A DNA stretch of 64,000 nt, taken from contig BDSL01000056.1 of NCBI GenBank assembly GCA_003116995.1, forward strand, positions 186,001 to 250,000, in the 5' to 3' direction. This document shows, in pieces, positions 12,501-25,300 of the stretch (position 1 is its first letter; each line of letters begins with the position of its first letter). Source of the DNA: Yamagishiella unicocca. Lineage: Eukaryota; Chlorophyta; Chlorophyceae; Chlamydomonadales; Volvocaceae. The notes beneath the pieces are model-generated. The model was not told the origin of the DNA and did not search any database. It worked only from the letters and a program-made list of their open reading frames with translations. The position numbers and the translations under genes were made by a program.

Positions 12501-13144
12501 ACTGGAGGCCGAATGCACCGATCCGGTTTCTTTGTTGGACGACTTTCCGGACCCGCAGCTACTCTACGACGACACGCATGCTGAGCCACAGTCAAGCGGT
12601 GACCAAACATGCACACAAGCCAAACTCCCGATCACCCAACCAAAGTTTTAGGCTCATATCCTACACGTTATCGTTGTCCAGTGCCGCCAAGCTATGACCA
12701 ATCACTGTTGTGAAGAAGCAGGCTTTCGAGCGTGTGTACTGGGCTGGCCAAACATGTCCCGCATCGATCAAATGGCTTCCCGACAAGAGCAGCAGCAACC
12801 GCCAGGACACCAACCTAAACATGCGGATGGTGACCACATCAAAAGAGTTAATCCAGGGGCGCCGGGACGCCAGGCTGCTACTGCCGCAATGGCCGACCAG
12901 CACGGCGAGATTCGAGGTGGAAAGGCACATGAGCTAGGAGCAAACGGACGCCTTGTTTGGCTGCCGTGCCGTTCCTCAGCTCACAGCCGCAACCCAACGC
13001 GCCGAGACAAACAGAGCACAGCCGATAAATACAATTGACGGCACGCCACCCACTACCCTGCTGCCGCAGTGTACCTCGTACCCCGCGGCTGTACCTTACA
13101 TCCCGCTGCCGCGGTGCACCAAAGAGTCGCAGGCGCTCTAGCGA
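9558..13144. other. Convergent intergenic region, no supported gene
   Basis: This is the 3.6 kb between the stop codons of the Fringe-like gene and the DYRK gene, so both 3' UTRs lie here. Open frames up to about 200 codons exist (minus 10563-11123 and 10769-11383; plus 11425-11886), but they overlap one another, have no recognised motif and do not extend through plausible splice sites. A short direct repeat (cctcgtgttagttaaatc) occurs twice at about 9891-9930. An unknown small gene cannot be ruled out. Confidence 0.5.
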
Positions 13145-16100
13145 TCACTTCGGGCTGCGGTAGCGGTACTGCAGCCAGGGGTGCCTTAGAGCCTGGGCTG
13201 CCGATGGCCGCTTGGACGGGTCGGGGACGAGCAGGTGGCGGATAAAGTGCAGCATCCCTCGGTCAGAGGTCGCCAGCCGGGCCTGGAGCGTGGTGCGCTT
13301 CGGGGCCAGAAGCTGCATGGCGGCAGGGAGGGCAAGCGGGGCAGCGGTGTCATGGAATGGCGGCGTACAGAAACACTCACAGCACAAGAGCGCGCGAGGG
13401 AGGCGTGGCAAGGTGACCACTTGCGGGACATGGAAGCCAACCGCCAGTCAGACACGGGTCCAGCCGGCCAACGGCGATGTGCATTGCGTGACAGGGCAGG
13501 CTTGGGGCTGCAAAGGATACACTGCGTCCGGCGCCGGACATGACCCACCTCGAACGTCCCCGACTCCCCATTCCGCTCGTACACGCCGCCGGAGCGGGTG
13601 AAGAAGGCGCCCGCGTACTGCCCCTCCTGGAGCATGTACGGCGGGAACTCGCCCAGGATGCCCACCATGCGGGCCATCATGGCGGCCTCGCTGACGTTCT
13701 GTTGGCGACGCGTGCGGAAAAAAACACGCATGAGGTCAGCTCTCAAGCAAGCCAAGTTTGCTTTCTCGGAACCAATAACAGCAGGCAGGATGGGGACTGG
13801 CGGAAGAGCAGGGCAGAAACCAGATGGACTGGGCTGCGGTGCAGATGTGGCGGCGAGGTGCTGCATGATACGGAATGGGCCCATGGCCAGCAGGAATGGT
13901 GGGGTGCGAACGTAGACGTCGGTACGGGGCTTACCGGGAACAAGACCTGGCCGGTGGCAAGCTCAGCCATGACGCAGCCGAGGGACCAGATGTCGATGCG
14001 GCCGTCGTACGGCAATCCGAGCATCACCTGCCGCGACGGACACGGGCAGGCACCGAACACACCACAATGAGAAACCATCACTTGGGATCACCCCGAAACA
14101 CGGCTGTAGCCATGCCCCCGTGTTGCATGTATTGTCAAGCCATCAAAAGCCGGGCGTCGGTCCTACGTGGCGTCTTCTCGCCTATGCGAGCCTGTCAATC
14201 CCTCATCACCCCCGTTATGGCACGACACACGAGGACGATACACGACCCAGCAGCCTGGTCGCTGGGCCAGACTAGGTCGCCTGCAACCCCGCCACAAGCA
14301 ATTCCTCCCTTCTAAGCGTGCCCACGAGGAACAATGTGCGCAGCGCGCGTGGGACGCACCTCAGGCGCGCGGTAGGACCTGCTCTGCACGTAGTGGCTCA
14401 TGTGGGACTCTGAGTTGTAGATGGAGCACCCCAGGTCAATCAGCTTGACCGAGCACCTGGGTGGCAAATGCACGAGGGCCGCAGCGGCGATTAGGAAGCC
14501 CGTTGCATTGGGGGGTAGACGGATTGATGTTCCCTATATCGATGTTCCCTTTATCATTGTGAGGTAGACGGATCGATGTTCCCTTTTCCCTACACGGGTG
14601 GGGTAGAAAGATCGATGTTCCCTATGTCATTGTGGGGTAGACGGATCGATGTCCCCTACACGGGTGAGACGTAGATGGCGATAATCCCCTATCGAGACAG
14701 CCCCTGACACGCAGACGCATTGCGTCACTCACTTGGTGTAGCTCTTGACCAGAATATTCTCCGGCCTGCAGCGCGCGAGAAGAGGGGCGCGAGTGGTTTA
14801 CGCAAGTCAATACGGAGGAACTCAATGCTGCTTGCGGCAGTACGTACACCCCGAGTCGCCCGGAGATGATAGCACCGCCAGCTATCCCACCGACCGTTAA
14901 TTAGCTGCAACAGCTTAAATTGCGCGGTACAATGCTTCTCTCGGAGTGCCATCGTGCCCAAGGACGGGTATGGCAGGGTAAACAGGGTACACTACCACAA
15001 TCGCTGGATGCCATGACCCTCAACCAGCTGGGCTGCCTGTAACATTGTCCATTTGCCGGTTGCCCTGGCCCTAATCCACAGCAGTTCGAGCACAAGACCA
15101 CCCCGATCCGCCCCTCCTCCCACCCCTCCCCAGGCCAGGAGTACCCACTTGACGTCAGCATGGATGACACGGTTGGTGTGCAGGAACGTTAGCCCCTGCA
15201 GGACCTGCTTGGCGATGCTCTGCATGCGGCCCGCCGTGAAATACGACGGGTCGTAGCACTGTGTGTCGAACAGGTTGCCGCCCAGCAGCTCAACCACGAG
15301 GAAGAGATGGCCCTGGGGGCGCGGGGGGACGATGACAGGTGGGAAGGGATCAGAACGCCGCGGCGCTGTGGCTGTAGGTGGGCTGGGCAGACACGCGCGG
15401 CGAGACGACGTTGGAACAGCACGGCTGCTGCGCAGATCCGGTCTGGGCGGAACCGCGTCGGCAGCCGCACTGCAGGCATCACAGCAGGCCCCAAAAGCCC
15501 AACGCCAGAAGCCATCCGCATTTGGTATTTCCTGATACGCGCAGCTCTGAAAGGGACCGCGGCTACGCACCATGTGGTAGAAGTAGTCGTAGAGCCGGGC
15601 GATGTGGTGCTGGTCGTGCGGGTCGCGCGAGTTGATCATCTGCAGCAGCCGGACCTCCTCCAGGCAGGCGTCCATGCACTCCTTGTCGTTCTGTGGCAGG
15701 CGGTTTCAGGATGCCCGGTAGGGTCATGTCCCGTAGGGTGACGCGCAAGGGGAGATACCAGGGGGCCAATGCGACCTCGGAAGCAGAATGGGGCTGGGCG
15801 GGTGGGAGAGCTGGAATGCGAGGCGGGGGGCCCATAGGAGGAGATCGAGCTTGGGAGATGAACTGCGACGAATGGAGAAAGCCGTCGACTGTGCGCAGTA
15901 TGGTCCGGAATGCGATTCGGGTGTCAAAATCACCCCGGCCTTAGCCCAGGCGGGAAACGGCGCGCTTGCAGTCAACGCCCGGTTCTGAGTTACCCTCCAC
16001 AACCCCGACAACCCAGCCCTAGACACCCGCGGACACAGGCAGGTGCCGAGATGCGTACCTTGACCACCTTCAGGCACACGAGGCGGCGCTCGAGCGTATC

Positions 16101-19100
16101 GTACGCCTGTACGGCGCGACTGAAGGCCGCAGCGCCTACTTGCTCCAGCACTTGATACCTATCGAGGTAACAAGGCGTGGGGCGACGGTTCAGGGGTTAC
16201 AACGGTTCAGGGGTTATGACGGGAGATGGGCCGCATGGAGGGCCCTCGTGGGGGAGGCGGCCTTCGACGGCCAGGTGGTACAAAGGCGAAAGCGCAGCAT
16301 CCCTTCCCCAAGCGCCCGACCACTCGCCTTCCTGCGATTAGCTTGCCCGGAGACAACTCGATCTCGTCGCCCATTGCCGCAGCGGTGGACGCGCGCCGAC
16401 CGATGACCCGCAGCTGGATGACCTCAAAGTCACGGTCAAACGACGTCTGGTCGTATGGCAGTGCCGGCACGCCGGGCGCCACCTTGAGGCCTGTGGGTTC
16501 AACGGCGGCAATGCAAAGTGGTGGCCGAGCCCAGCGGGACAATTGTAGACGCGAAATAATCGGGTCGGGGGCCGTGGCAGGGACAGTGGGCAAGCGTTGC
16601 GATTAGATCGGTATGGTTTCGCAGGAGCAGCCTTCTTAGCTAGCCAAGTCAGAAATGTACTTTTCTTGTACGTGTCATGTGGACGGCTACTTGGGAAGAT
16701 ATGCAAAAATGGAGTGCGTGCTGGGCACGATGGTTCGCGAAGCCAAACACGGTACTGGGTGAGGAAGAGCGGCGAGTAGACGAGCTCGGCGGGACAGGTT
16801 TTGCACCGTGGTGATGTGGAACAAGCAGACGGGACAGCCAGGCGAAGCGTTATGGTTCGGGTGGTGTCACGACGGAAACCCGAAGATTACCGTTAGGCGC
16901 ATGGCAGGGGAAAATGGAAGAAGGGCCGCAACTTGCGTAGGTCGATGTACCTCTTGGACCGCGAACCCTGCCCCCGATGTATGTCGGGATGGACACCATT
17001 TTGCGCACGTAAAATCATGCTGCTGCTGGAGGAATCGAAGGACCGCTTGCGATCGAACACAGTGACGATCCAAAAGTTGCAGCTATGACCCAGGCATGCT
17101 CACGGTTCCGCCACCCCAGCCCTTTCCCGACCAACGCCCTCCAAAATCATCAGCATCCCGCGGCAGCTCCCGTCCCCACCAGTCGGCTTGGACTCGGTAA
17201 GGTTGGGCCTAATGCTGACTTGGAAGGACGGCGTGAGTTTGGCGCTGACAACTTCGTGACTGTCGTACGCCGCTGCGGACGACATGGCGTCGTAATGATG
17301 CCCCTGCGGCAGGTAAGGTGGGTGAGGCACGCTGGGTAAGGCACGCTGCTTCAGCCGTGGAAGGTAAGGGACCGCGACAGCGGCGGCTTCTGCCACCGTG
17401 CCGGCGGAAATGCGGCGTGGACAGCCACTTCCACGAGGTCGGCGTGGCCGAGCGTTGCGCATATACTTGCTAACCCCCTAACATTTGTGCTTGCACGTCC
17501 TAGGGTTTGTGCAAACAGCGACCCAGGGTTGGAAAAAGGTCTTGAAATGAGGTTCTGAGCGAGCCAAATAGGACCCAAGACGAAAATAATTGAATTCGTG
17601 GTGCCTCTTGACCCGACTCAATGCTTGAGAATTTGCGCTGCCTTTTTGTCCGCCCCAAGGCTAACGCACAACCCCAAACCATGTTCACCTCTTGACTTCC
17701 CCCGTTGCTTTCGTATAGTTGGCGTTGGTATTCCTGCTGCTCGTGTCCAGCATGGTAGTGAGGGTCATATGGACGCCCTGCCTCGTACGCCGATGCCTCG
17801 GCAGCGGGGCCGGCACTCTCCGTCCCTGAGGGCGCGGTCCCGTGGCTGCCTCCGCCAACGTCGGCATATCTGCGGGCAGCCGCCTGCTCCTCATCGTCAG
17901 AATCAGCCTACGGTGGGGGCAAAGTCCGTGTGGAAGCCAGGTGGAGTCAGCAAGCCTCAAATTGGCAAGTACTTATCCCCCCACGTCCCCAAGCGGCACT
18001 GCAACAGAGGAACGTAAGCAACGAATGCAACGCTATAGCATCCAAAGATCGTACCTCCCATGACTCTAGCGCATCGCGCATTGTTGAGTCTTCCTGATAG
18101 GCCGCCTCTTGCCCCAACTCAGCCGCGCCGTCTGATAGGCATCAATGAAGAGCGGGGGCCCACAATATCGGAACCCGACGTAAGTGGCGTGGATGGTGAT
18201 CGGTAGGAAAGTGGTAGGGGACCTCGGTAATTGGGAGCAGTGCCCGGTGCGATACGCGGCAAAAGTGCGAATGTTGAGGCCTGCGGAGGTCGAATGATTC
18301 AACATCCCTTCGCGCTCAGCAGATCGCGATGGGGTGCCAGCAGTGGACATCTAGGGAGTGATGACATCCCGGTGGAATGGTATAGCGTGCAATTAGGGCC
18401 ATGAGCATCCTTTACCCTGCTTGGCGCGAAGTGGCGACCGATATTACGTCCAGATACTAGACATTTGGCTGCGCGCTGATAGCAGGAGATGTTGACGGCA
18501 ACTTTCCGGCAACGCAAACCCTCAGCGTCACCTCCGTGCAATACACCAATCGATGTATGTATGTATGGATTGTAACACCCATCACCAACCAGCAGCATAC
18601 AACGCAAGCAATTGTGGTTCACATTGAGACGCCGTCAAAAATCCAACCCAATGGTCGCAATCCATGTCAGGCCGGGAAGAACCTGTGGCAGTTATCCGTG
18701 CAGTGTGTTGCATTACCGCTAAGCCAAGAGACTCCACGGAAAGTCATCCAACCGGGCGGCGGTCCGGCGTAGGGAGGCGGAGGAGCGATAGCGTGTATGC
18801 GATGTGTATGTATGCCACAGTAACGCCGACGCGGTTACGTTTCCAGCCGTTCCTCGTGCCCGTTTTACGCAAACAACACAAACACAACCCAGCGCCACAC
18901 ATGAACATAATAGTTCGACCGCCGCACCATCAAACCCTGAGCACCCGACCGTAACTGGTTGGAACTCGTGGGACTCCGTTGAACTGATTATGATAACCTT
19001 GACCCAGCTACCCGCTCCGAAGTAGCACGGCCCTCACACACGCCGCACCTTGCTGCTGCTGCCCGGGTTCCCTGAAGTCGTCCAATGTTGCACCCTCCGG

Positions 19101-19761
19101 CAAAAGCCCCAGCGCATGCAGTAGATACATAGCTTGCTCGTCCGTTAGGTCCAGCTCATTGCAAATAAATGCTGCCTGGTCTTCGATGTCCAGCCTCCAG
19201 AAGCCCATATCGTTAGCGTCATCATACTCGTCGATGTATGGGCCGTCCGGCGGGTACTGAAGTTCGCGGGCTCGCCCAACGTACTCTTCTTCTGTGGTCG
19301 GTAGAGTAAAGGTCAAAAGCTTTCGGGCTCTTATTCGACTCGTTGACCAAGCACGCGACTGATGGGTATCACGCGCGTATCTTTCGCGATCGTTTTGGTA
19401 ACACTGTACTTCAATGCATGCCAATTTCAAAAACCAATACACACAGTTCAGGAGAGCGCGACTTGGGGGGGCCGGAAAGCGAGGCCAACTGAACGGCACA
19501 GCTCGAGGTAAACCTCATGCTTCACCTACCCTCAAGCGTCGCTTGTCGAACGGTGCTCGTTACACTCGAGAAGGTGCTATGGGCGCTAGGTAGGAAGGTA
19601 CTCCGTGGGATGAGGATAGGCGAGCGCGGAGCAAGCGGCGCGCAGCCTGGGAACCAACAGTGTCTCCCGGCAAAATAATATCCTTGCTGGACTACTGCTC
19701 TTGCGGTCTGGCGTGTTCCACGTTCAACAAGCGGCCTGTGGCGCTGCAGCAATGGACCCAT
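13145..19761 (-). CDS. DYRKP: Plant-type DYRK protein kinase (DYRKP)
   Basis: Dual-specificity tyrosine-regulated kinase of the plant DYRKP group. Exons on the minus strand: 19761-19530, 19291-19049, 17998-17985, 17907-17689, 17303-17180, 16490-16328, 16158-16059, 15690-15571, 15312-15149, 14765-14733, 14456-14360, 14027-13935, 13698-13549 and 13312-13145; they sum to 639 codons plus stop. The N-terminal block [20 protein letters not shown] and the pre-kinase block [12 protein letters not shown] resemble plant DYRKP. The kinase domain starts near residue 330: a nucleotide loop without the usual glycines ([11 protein letters not shown], as in plant members), Lys in CLKVVK, catalytic HADVKPEN (HRD replaced by HAD), LIDLG for DFG, and [11 protein letters not shown]. 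It ends with [12 protein letters not shown]. The intron after 16328 appears to use a GC donor, and 17998-17985 would be a 14-nt exon; this exon is the weakest join. The start at 19761 is the first ATG in the open frame. Related algal kinases act in nutrient-stress and starch/oil control (family knowledge, not shown here). Confidence 0.92.
14505..14670. repeat. Diverged tandem repeat in a DYRKP intron
   Basis: Several copies of a segment like gtagacggatcgatgttccc fill the intron between the 14765-14733 and 14456-14360 exons. Copies differ by small substitutions and spacing. Confidence 0.75.
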
Positions 19762-22393
19762 TCTGGTCGCTGTTTTGAAATCAACAAACTCCTGAGAACC
19801 CTACAATGAACTAATGCAGAGCTAGGTAGCGCAAGTGACTACGCAGACATTTGACGTCAGAAGGCTGGCCAACGAAAGCCATGCGGGGGATTATGAGTTT
19901 GTAGCTGCGGCCCCTATTGTGCTAAGGGCCAACAGGATAAATTGTTGTTATTGTTTGGATCTATCTGAAAATGAATTTGGTTCAAAGGGGATTGACCAAA
20001 GAGGACGTGTACGGCATTGTAGGCTTCGTTAAACAAAGGCAAATGCAAGATGCCACATGCGTTTTGAGTTTACGCCATAATGTGGCATAAAATAAATACC
20101 AATGAGCAGCGAAACCTGCTGATGGAGACAGTTTGCACTTTGCAGTATTTGAATGCCAAATCGCTGTCCAGCAGTTCGCATGGCACGATCAGGCCCCTAA
20201 CGGTGACATACATCGTTTTAATGCGCTCAGTTTCAAAGGTTAAATTGGTCTGCCATGTTAGGTGGAAGGCTGACTCCTTTTCCCGAGCTGGTTTATGCAT
20301 TTTGCTTACCATAACACTCAAAGACCGCTGTAGAGTGGAGATGGGCGGGTCACATGGTGAGCTCAGACTGCGACCGGGGGGGAGTGAGCCACGGCAGGCT
20401 TTGACCCCGCGGCCACCCGTGTGCGCAAAGATGCACACAAGGGGTTAAGGACGCGAGACAAGGCGCTGAGAGGCATCAACGGCTGCGCACGCTTGTCGGC
20501 TACCACCAGCTACCGTTGCCGTTTGCTACGATCGTATCTGTACCCAATTAGTGCCCTAAACCCTCCGAAACCCGCGCTTGCTTCAAAACACGTCTGAAGG
20601 TCATAATCCAGACCCGATAGCCCCCAAATTCAAGTTATTACTCACTATTGCCGTATCGCGTTACAACAGAAGAAGGGGTCGAATGGCCAGCACTCAGATC
20701 CCTTCGGAGACACATAATCCAGAAGATGACAGGAAGACGCACGCCCCTGACACCGCCCCATATTGAGATTGCACTAGTGGCCGACAGTGATGACAGCACC
20801 ACTTTGCACCCCGCGCCTGACCACGCGACAAACGCGCCATGCATGGCGGCAAGAAACAAGCCCCCCGAAAGGCGACGAATCCACTCAAGCAAAACGGGTA
20901 CCTCAGACGGCGCTGGGAGCGCCCCGTATTGAGACCGGAGGGGCGACGAATCCACTCAAGCAAAACGGGTACCTCAGACGGCGCTGGGAGCGCCCCGTAT
21001 TGAGACCGGAGGGGCGCCCCCGACGTCGAGTGCAGCAGACCCGAGTAAACGTCCGCTACCCAGGGGAGGAGGGTGGGAATGTTAGGGGTCGCCGTCCCGG
21101 CAGATGGACACGGCTCTTTGGTACTATCAACACAACGGCAGATACTGAGAATAGGCAGGCATGCGACCTGAGCAGCGGCCAGCAACCAGTTGCCGTACCA
21201 GGCGTCGTACCCGCACCATGCGCTGGACACCTGCGCGCCACGCCAGTCTATTCGCAATAAACAGCCTTATCTCATTCATACTTCACTCGATAGGCCATGT
21301 CGTAGGATGCATGGAAATCGGCCCAACAAACGCACCGTGACGCAATAACTCACCTTTACGTGTGACCGAGGTCTGGTACTGTGCAAATGGGCATCATACT
21401 TCAGGAGGCCAGGGCCACGGCATGATCATGGCAGCCTGCAAAACGCAGATGCTTGCAAGCAGCTGCAAACGTGTCAGGGCGTGCAGCATACGTGGTGCCC
21501 TCCCGTCGGTGTTACAAGCCTTGCATACTCTTGATTGCTCTTCACGGAGAGGTCTAGCCTTCCTGTCCTACGTATAGTTTACAGCTCTCTCTGCTGACGT
21601 TTCCGTCTAATAATGCTGGCTTGGCAAGGCGGTCGCTCCGACAAGGGGTGGATGGGCCCTACACAGAATTCCAGTTTCCAATGGATTCACGTGACGATAG
21701 CAGCATTGCTAAGGGCAGGACCCGTCCAGCAGCCTTCAGCACGATACATCCGCTGCATAACGGCCAACATAATGCAAAAGGCCGGCCCAGCGTAATACAC
21801 CATCAGCTCACCAATAAGCAGGCTTTCGGTTCAGTGGCGATGCTGCCAGCAACTTACAAGACAGCTCGGCTCATCACCACCGCCACGCAGTCGCCCAATG
21901 CGCGCCCATGCAGCCGCACTCTTAGCCAAAGGCCATAACCCCAATGCCACTGCCCCTCGTCCGTTGACGCGGCTGACCTGAACACGGTGGTATATACGGT
22001 CACTGGTGCGGTCACTGGTACGGTCACTGGACGCGCCCCCCCGAAAAAGGTCACTGGTACAGCAGCGCAATAAGATACAAAAATCACGCAGCGCAGTCGG
22101 CATCCGCGCTGCCGTCTGCCACCCCAGGGCGCCGCTGTCAGCCATTACATCCCCCTCAAAAACCTCCCAGCACGTCACCAGTCACCATACGACACGACAC
22201 GCCTAAGCAAAGAAGCAAACTGAAACGACCCCTTCAACCCAACGACTCGCTTACGCAGCGATTACGACGGCGCTCGCGCTAATAAGGTCCCCGGCCCTTC
22301 CGAATTCCAGTGCCTTGCCGGTGCTGCCTGTGCATCGCGCGGTAGTGCGTCAGCAGTAAAAGCCGTTGAGCGCTGTGGTTGCGAGCGGCAACA
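19762..22393. other. Intergenic region upstream of DYRKP
   Basis: This 2.6 kb holds the DYRKP promoter side and the 3' flank of the ankyrin gene. It contains a 71-bp tandem duplication (20871-21012) and a short run of cggtcactgg repeats near 21990-22060. No open frame here has a recognisable domain. Confidence 0.5.
20871..21012. repeat. 71-bp perfect tandem duplication
   Basis: The segment beginning ggcgacgaatccactcaagc occurs at 20871 and again at 20942 with no visible difference. It lies in intergenic DNA; such identity suggests a recent duplication. Confidence 0.85.
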
Positions 22394-25300
22394 TCACATG
22401 ACTCGCACTCCGAAGGCGCTCTCTGTCTGCGTGGCCTTCATCTTGTCGTCCCACAGCGTGCTCTTCTTGGCCTCCTTGGCAGCCTTGAACGCCTCCTCCG
22501 CCTCCGCCAGGTAGTCCTTGGTGCAGTCGGGAAGCTTGACCTGGTTGAGGACGCGCGGCAGCGCAGGGAACATGAGGCGTCAGGGCAGGAGCCATGAAGA
22601 AGCAGGACAACGCACGACAGGAAAGGTAAGGGGAAGAGGTGAGAGCGGAGAGTTAAGCAAGGAACGGGACGGAACGCACACACGGTAACCCTTCCCCAAC
22701 TAGTCTACATAAACTCCGCTACCACGGAAGGAATTTCAATAAAAGACCAAGCTCCGGCTGCTCTTGCTGGCTCCGGTTGGCTCCAGTACGCGGTGCAAGG
22801 GTACACTCCCGCTGGCTCCTCACCGCAAAGCCCTATCACCATGACTAGTTAACAGTTTCCTGGATGCAAGGGAGACGCACCTGGCTTCGTGGCGTGCGGT
22901 TCTTGTTGTTGCGCTTCAGCAGGTCAGCGCCGCCGTCGACCAGCGCCCGGCACACCTGGCAGGTCGGGGCGGAGCAATCCGAGGCTGTGAGCGGCATAGC
23001 AGCAAAATGGGTACTGCCAGGTCGACAACAGCGGCCAGCAGCGGCTCACCTCGAGTTGCCCCGTCCTCGCCCCCACGTGCAGCGGCGTGTCGCCGTCCTT
23101 GTTGGCGGTGTTGGGGTTGAGGCCCATCGACATGAGCGCGGCCACCACCTGATGGTGTCCAGGGGCGCCGTCACAGCCGTGAGGAGGCGGCGAGGCCAGC
23201 GGACGAGTGGCCGCAGGGTTACAGCCGGGGTGCGGCCACGACGCCACTGCGCTTGGATTGTTGGACTGCGTCGCCCGGCACCTGCTACCCGCCTTCTGCT
23301 TACTCCATTGCGGCGCCGCGCATATCGAGTTATCAGGCTTTCTTCGCCGGCTGCACGCGCGTTGCCACGCTACCATCCGACAGTCTCCCAGCCCCTTTGC
23401 CACACCTCCTCGTGCGCCCACGCCGCACCAAACCAGCTCATCGAGCAAGGCTTCGCCTTTGCTTCCGTCTTTCTCCCACTTCGTTTCACCGGTTTTCCTG
23501 TACCCCACAGGGCCCGATCACGCTCCTGCCCCGCGCCCTCCGCGCACACTTACATCGTACGTGGCGCCCGTCTCAGCCACCAGGTGCAAGTGTGTATTGC
23601 CCGCGTCGTCCACCGGCGCGTCACCCGCGTGTTCCGAGTCGAAGCGCTTCACGTAAGCCATTGCAGCCTGGGGAGGCGGCGGGCCAGGGGCGGGGGCCAC
23701 CGGGGTTCTCCCAGGGTTCACGAGTGCGCGCCGGGACCACCATAAGAAGGGCTTCCTTCGTCGTCTTGACAAGCCCTAGGATGCATTTGCGAAAATACCT
23801 GTCAGGGCGTTTCCTGGCATAGCTGACGATATGTTGCGGTAGTCGCCAGCTGGTGGCTCAGGCATGGGGCAAGCTAAAGCCGCCAGCGGAAGCCGGCCAC
23901 TGCTGGCATGTACGAACCGCCGTACGTTGTACGGCTGCATGTACAGAAATTCCCAGCACCAGTGTACCGCACGACGTAATGCTCACCTTGCCCAGCCCCG
24001 CCGCCACGAGGGTCTTGAACTCGAGGTCCAAGGACGTCAGCACGGCGGGCTTGAGCAGTGGGATCAGCTGCGGCGGCGGAAGGGCCAGGGAGGGGCAAAG
24101 GAGGCAGCGGGGTGTTGCAGGGAGCAAGTGTTGCGAGGAGGGAACATGTTTTCGCTTGCAGGGCGCAGCAAGGGGTTGCGGGAAAGTAAGGGGTTGCGGC
24201 GGAGGAGTTGGAGGCCATACCCCGGCGCAGCGTTACCAGCATGTGCGCGTGCAGTGACCTGGCGGTGAAGGGCCGGGGGGCAGGCCGGGCAGCAGTCCCG
24301 CGGCCGTCAGTCTCGCGGCTTAACGTTCAAATCAACACACCGTCAGGAGCCGTATCCACGGACTGGTAAATTAAGGGATGATGCCCTGCACGTCACACGC
24401 GTACGTACTAGCGCCGCCACGCCGTCAGCCTTCTTCTCCACGGCCGCCTTCATCATCCCAACGCCGGCCTCCCCCAAGTCGCCCCCGCCAGCCACGATCG
24501 CCTCCGCCACCGCCGGGCCGGTGCCGTCGGGCGCCTCCGTCAGCGCCACCTCCACCGGCGTGAGCTTGCGGGCGTTACGCGCGTGCCGTTTCTTGGCGGC
24601 CGGCAGCAGCGCTGAAACCATCGCCAAGTGGCCCTTGCGCGCTGCCACGTGAAGAGGCGTGTCCATGGTTTGCGCGTACTGCGGTGGGTCGGATATAACA
24701 AAGCGTGTTTGGGTAAACAGTAAATCTTTCCCGCCCAGCTGGCCTGCAATCCCACAAACGCCTTCACTATCACACCGTATCGCAACCTAGATGCACTTCG
24801 CGCCCCTATCCCCAGTTCCCCCACGAACCTGCTCGACGCGCTCGCCCTCGCTAATACTCCACAACAATAGGGCGCCGAACCGGAGGCGCGAAGTCCCCGG
24901 AGAAACAACTAGCCCAGCAAAGCGTACCACGCGCACCCCATCCCAGTCACCCCACCCTACCCATGCTTCGTCTTCTCTTCCTCCTGCGCAGGTGTACGTG
25001 GTTGCTTGCAAACCCACCCCACCCAAGCGAGCCACGCGTTTCCTATTCGGTTCTGTTTTTCAGTGCCGACACACGGGTCTCCTCTCAAACCCACCCCGCC
25101 CACCTGCAGGTCCGCCGACGCGCCCTTGCTGACCAAGCCCCGCATCAGGTCCATGTGCGGCTGCTCCGAAGCCACCTGCACCATCAGCAGGCTGCGACCG
25201 GAGGAGTCCTGTGGGGCGGAAAGTGTTGGGGCCAAGTCCTCAGCGACGTCGCCGGGGGGTGGCGTCGTGGGGCCCAACGCCGCACTGCCCGGCACAACAG

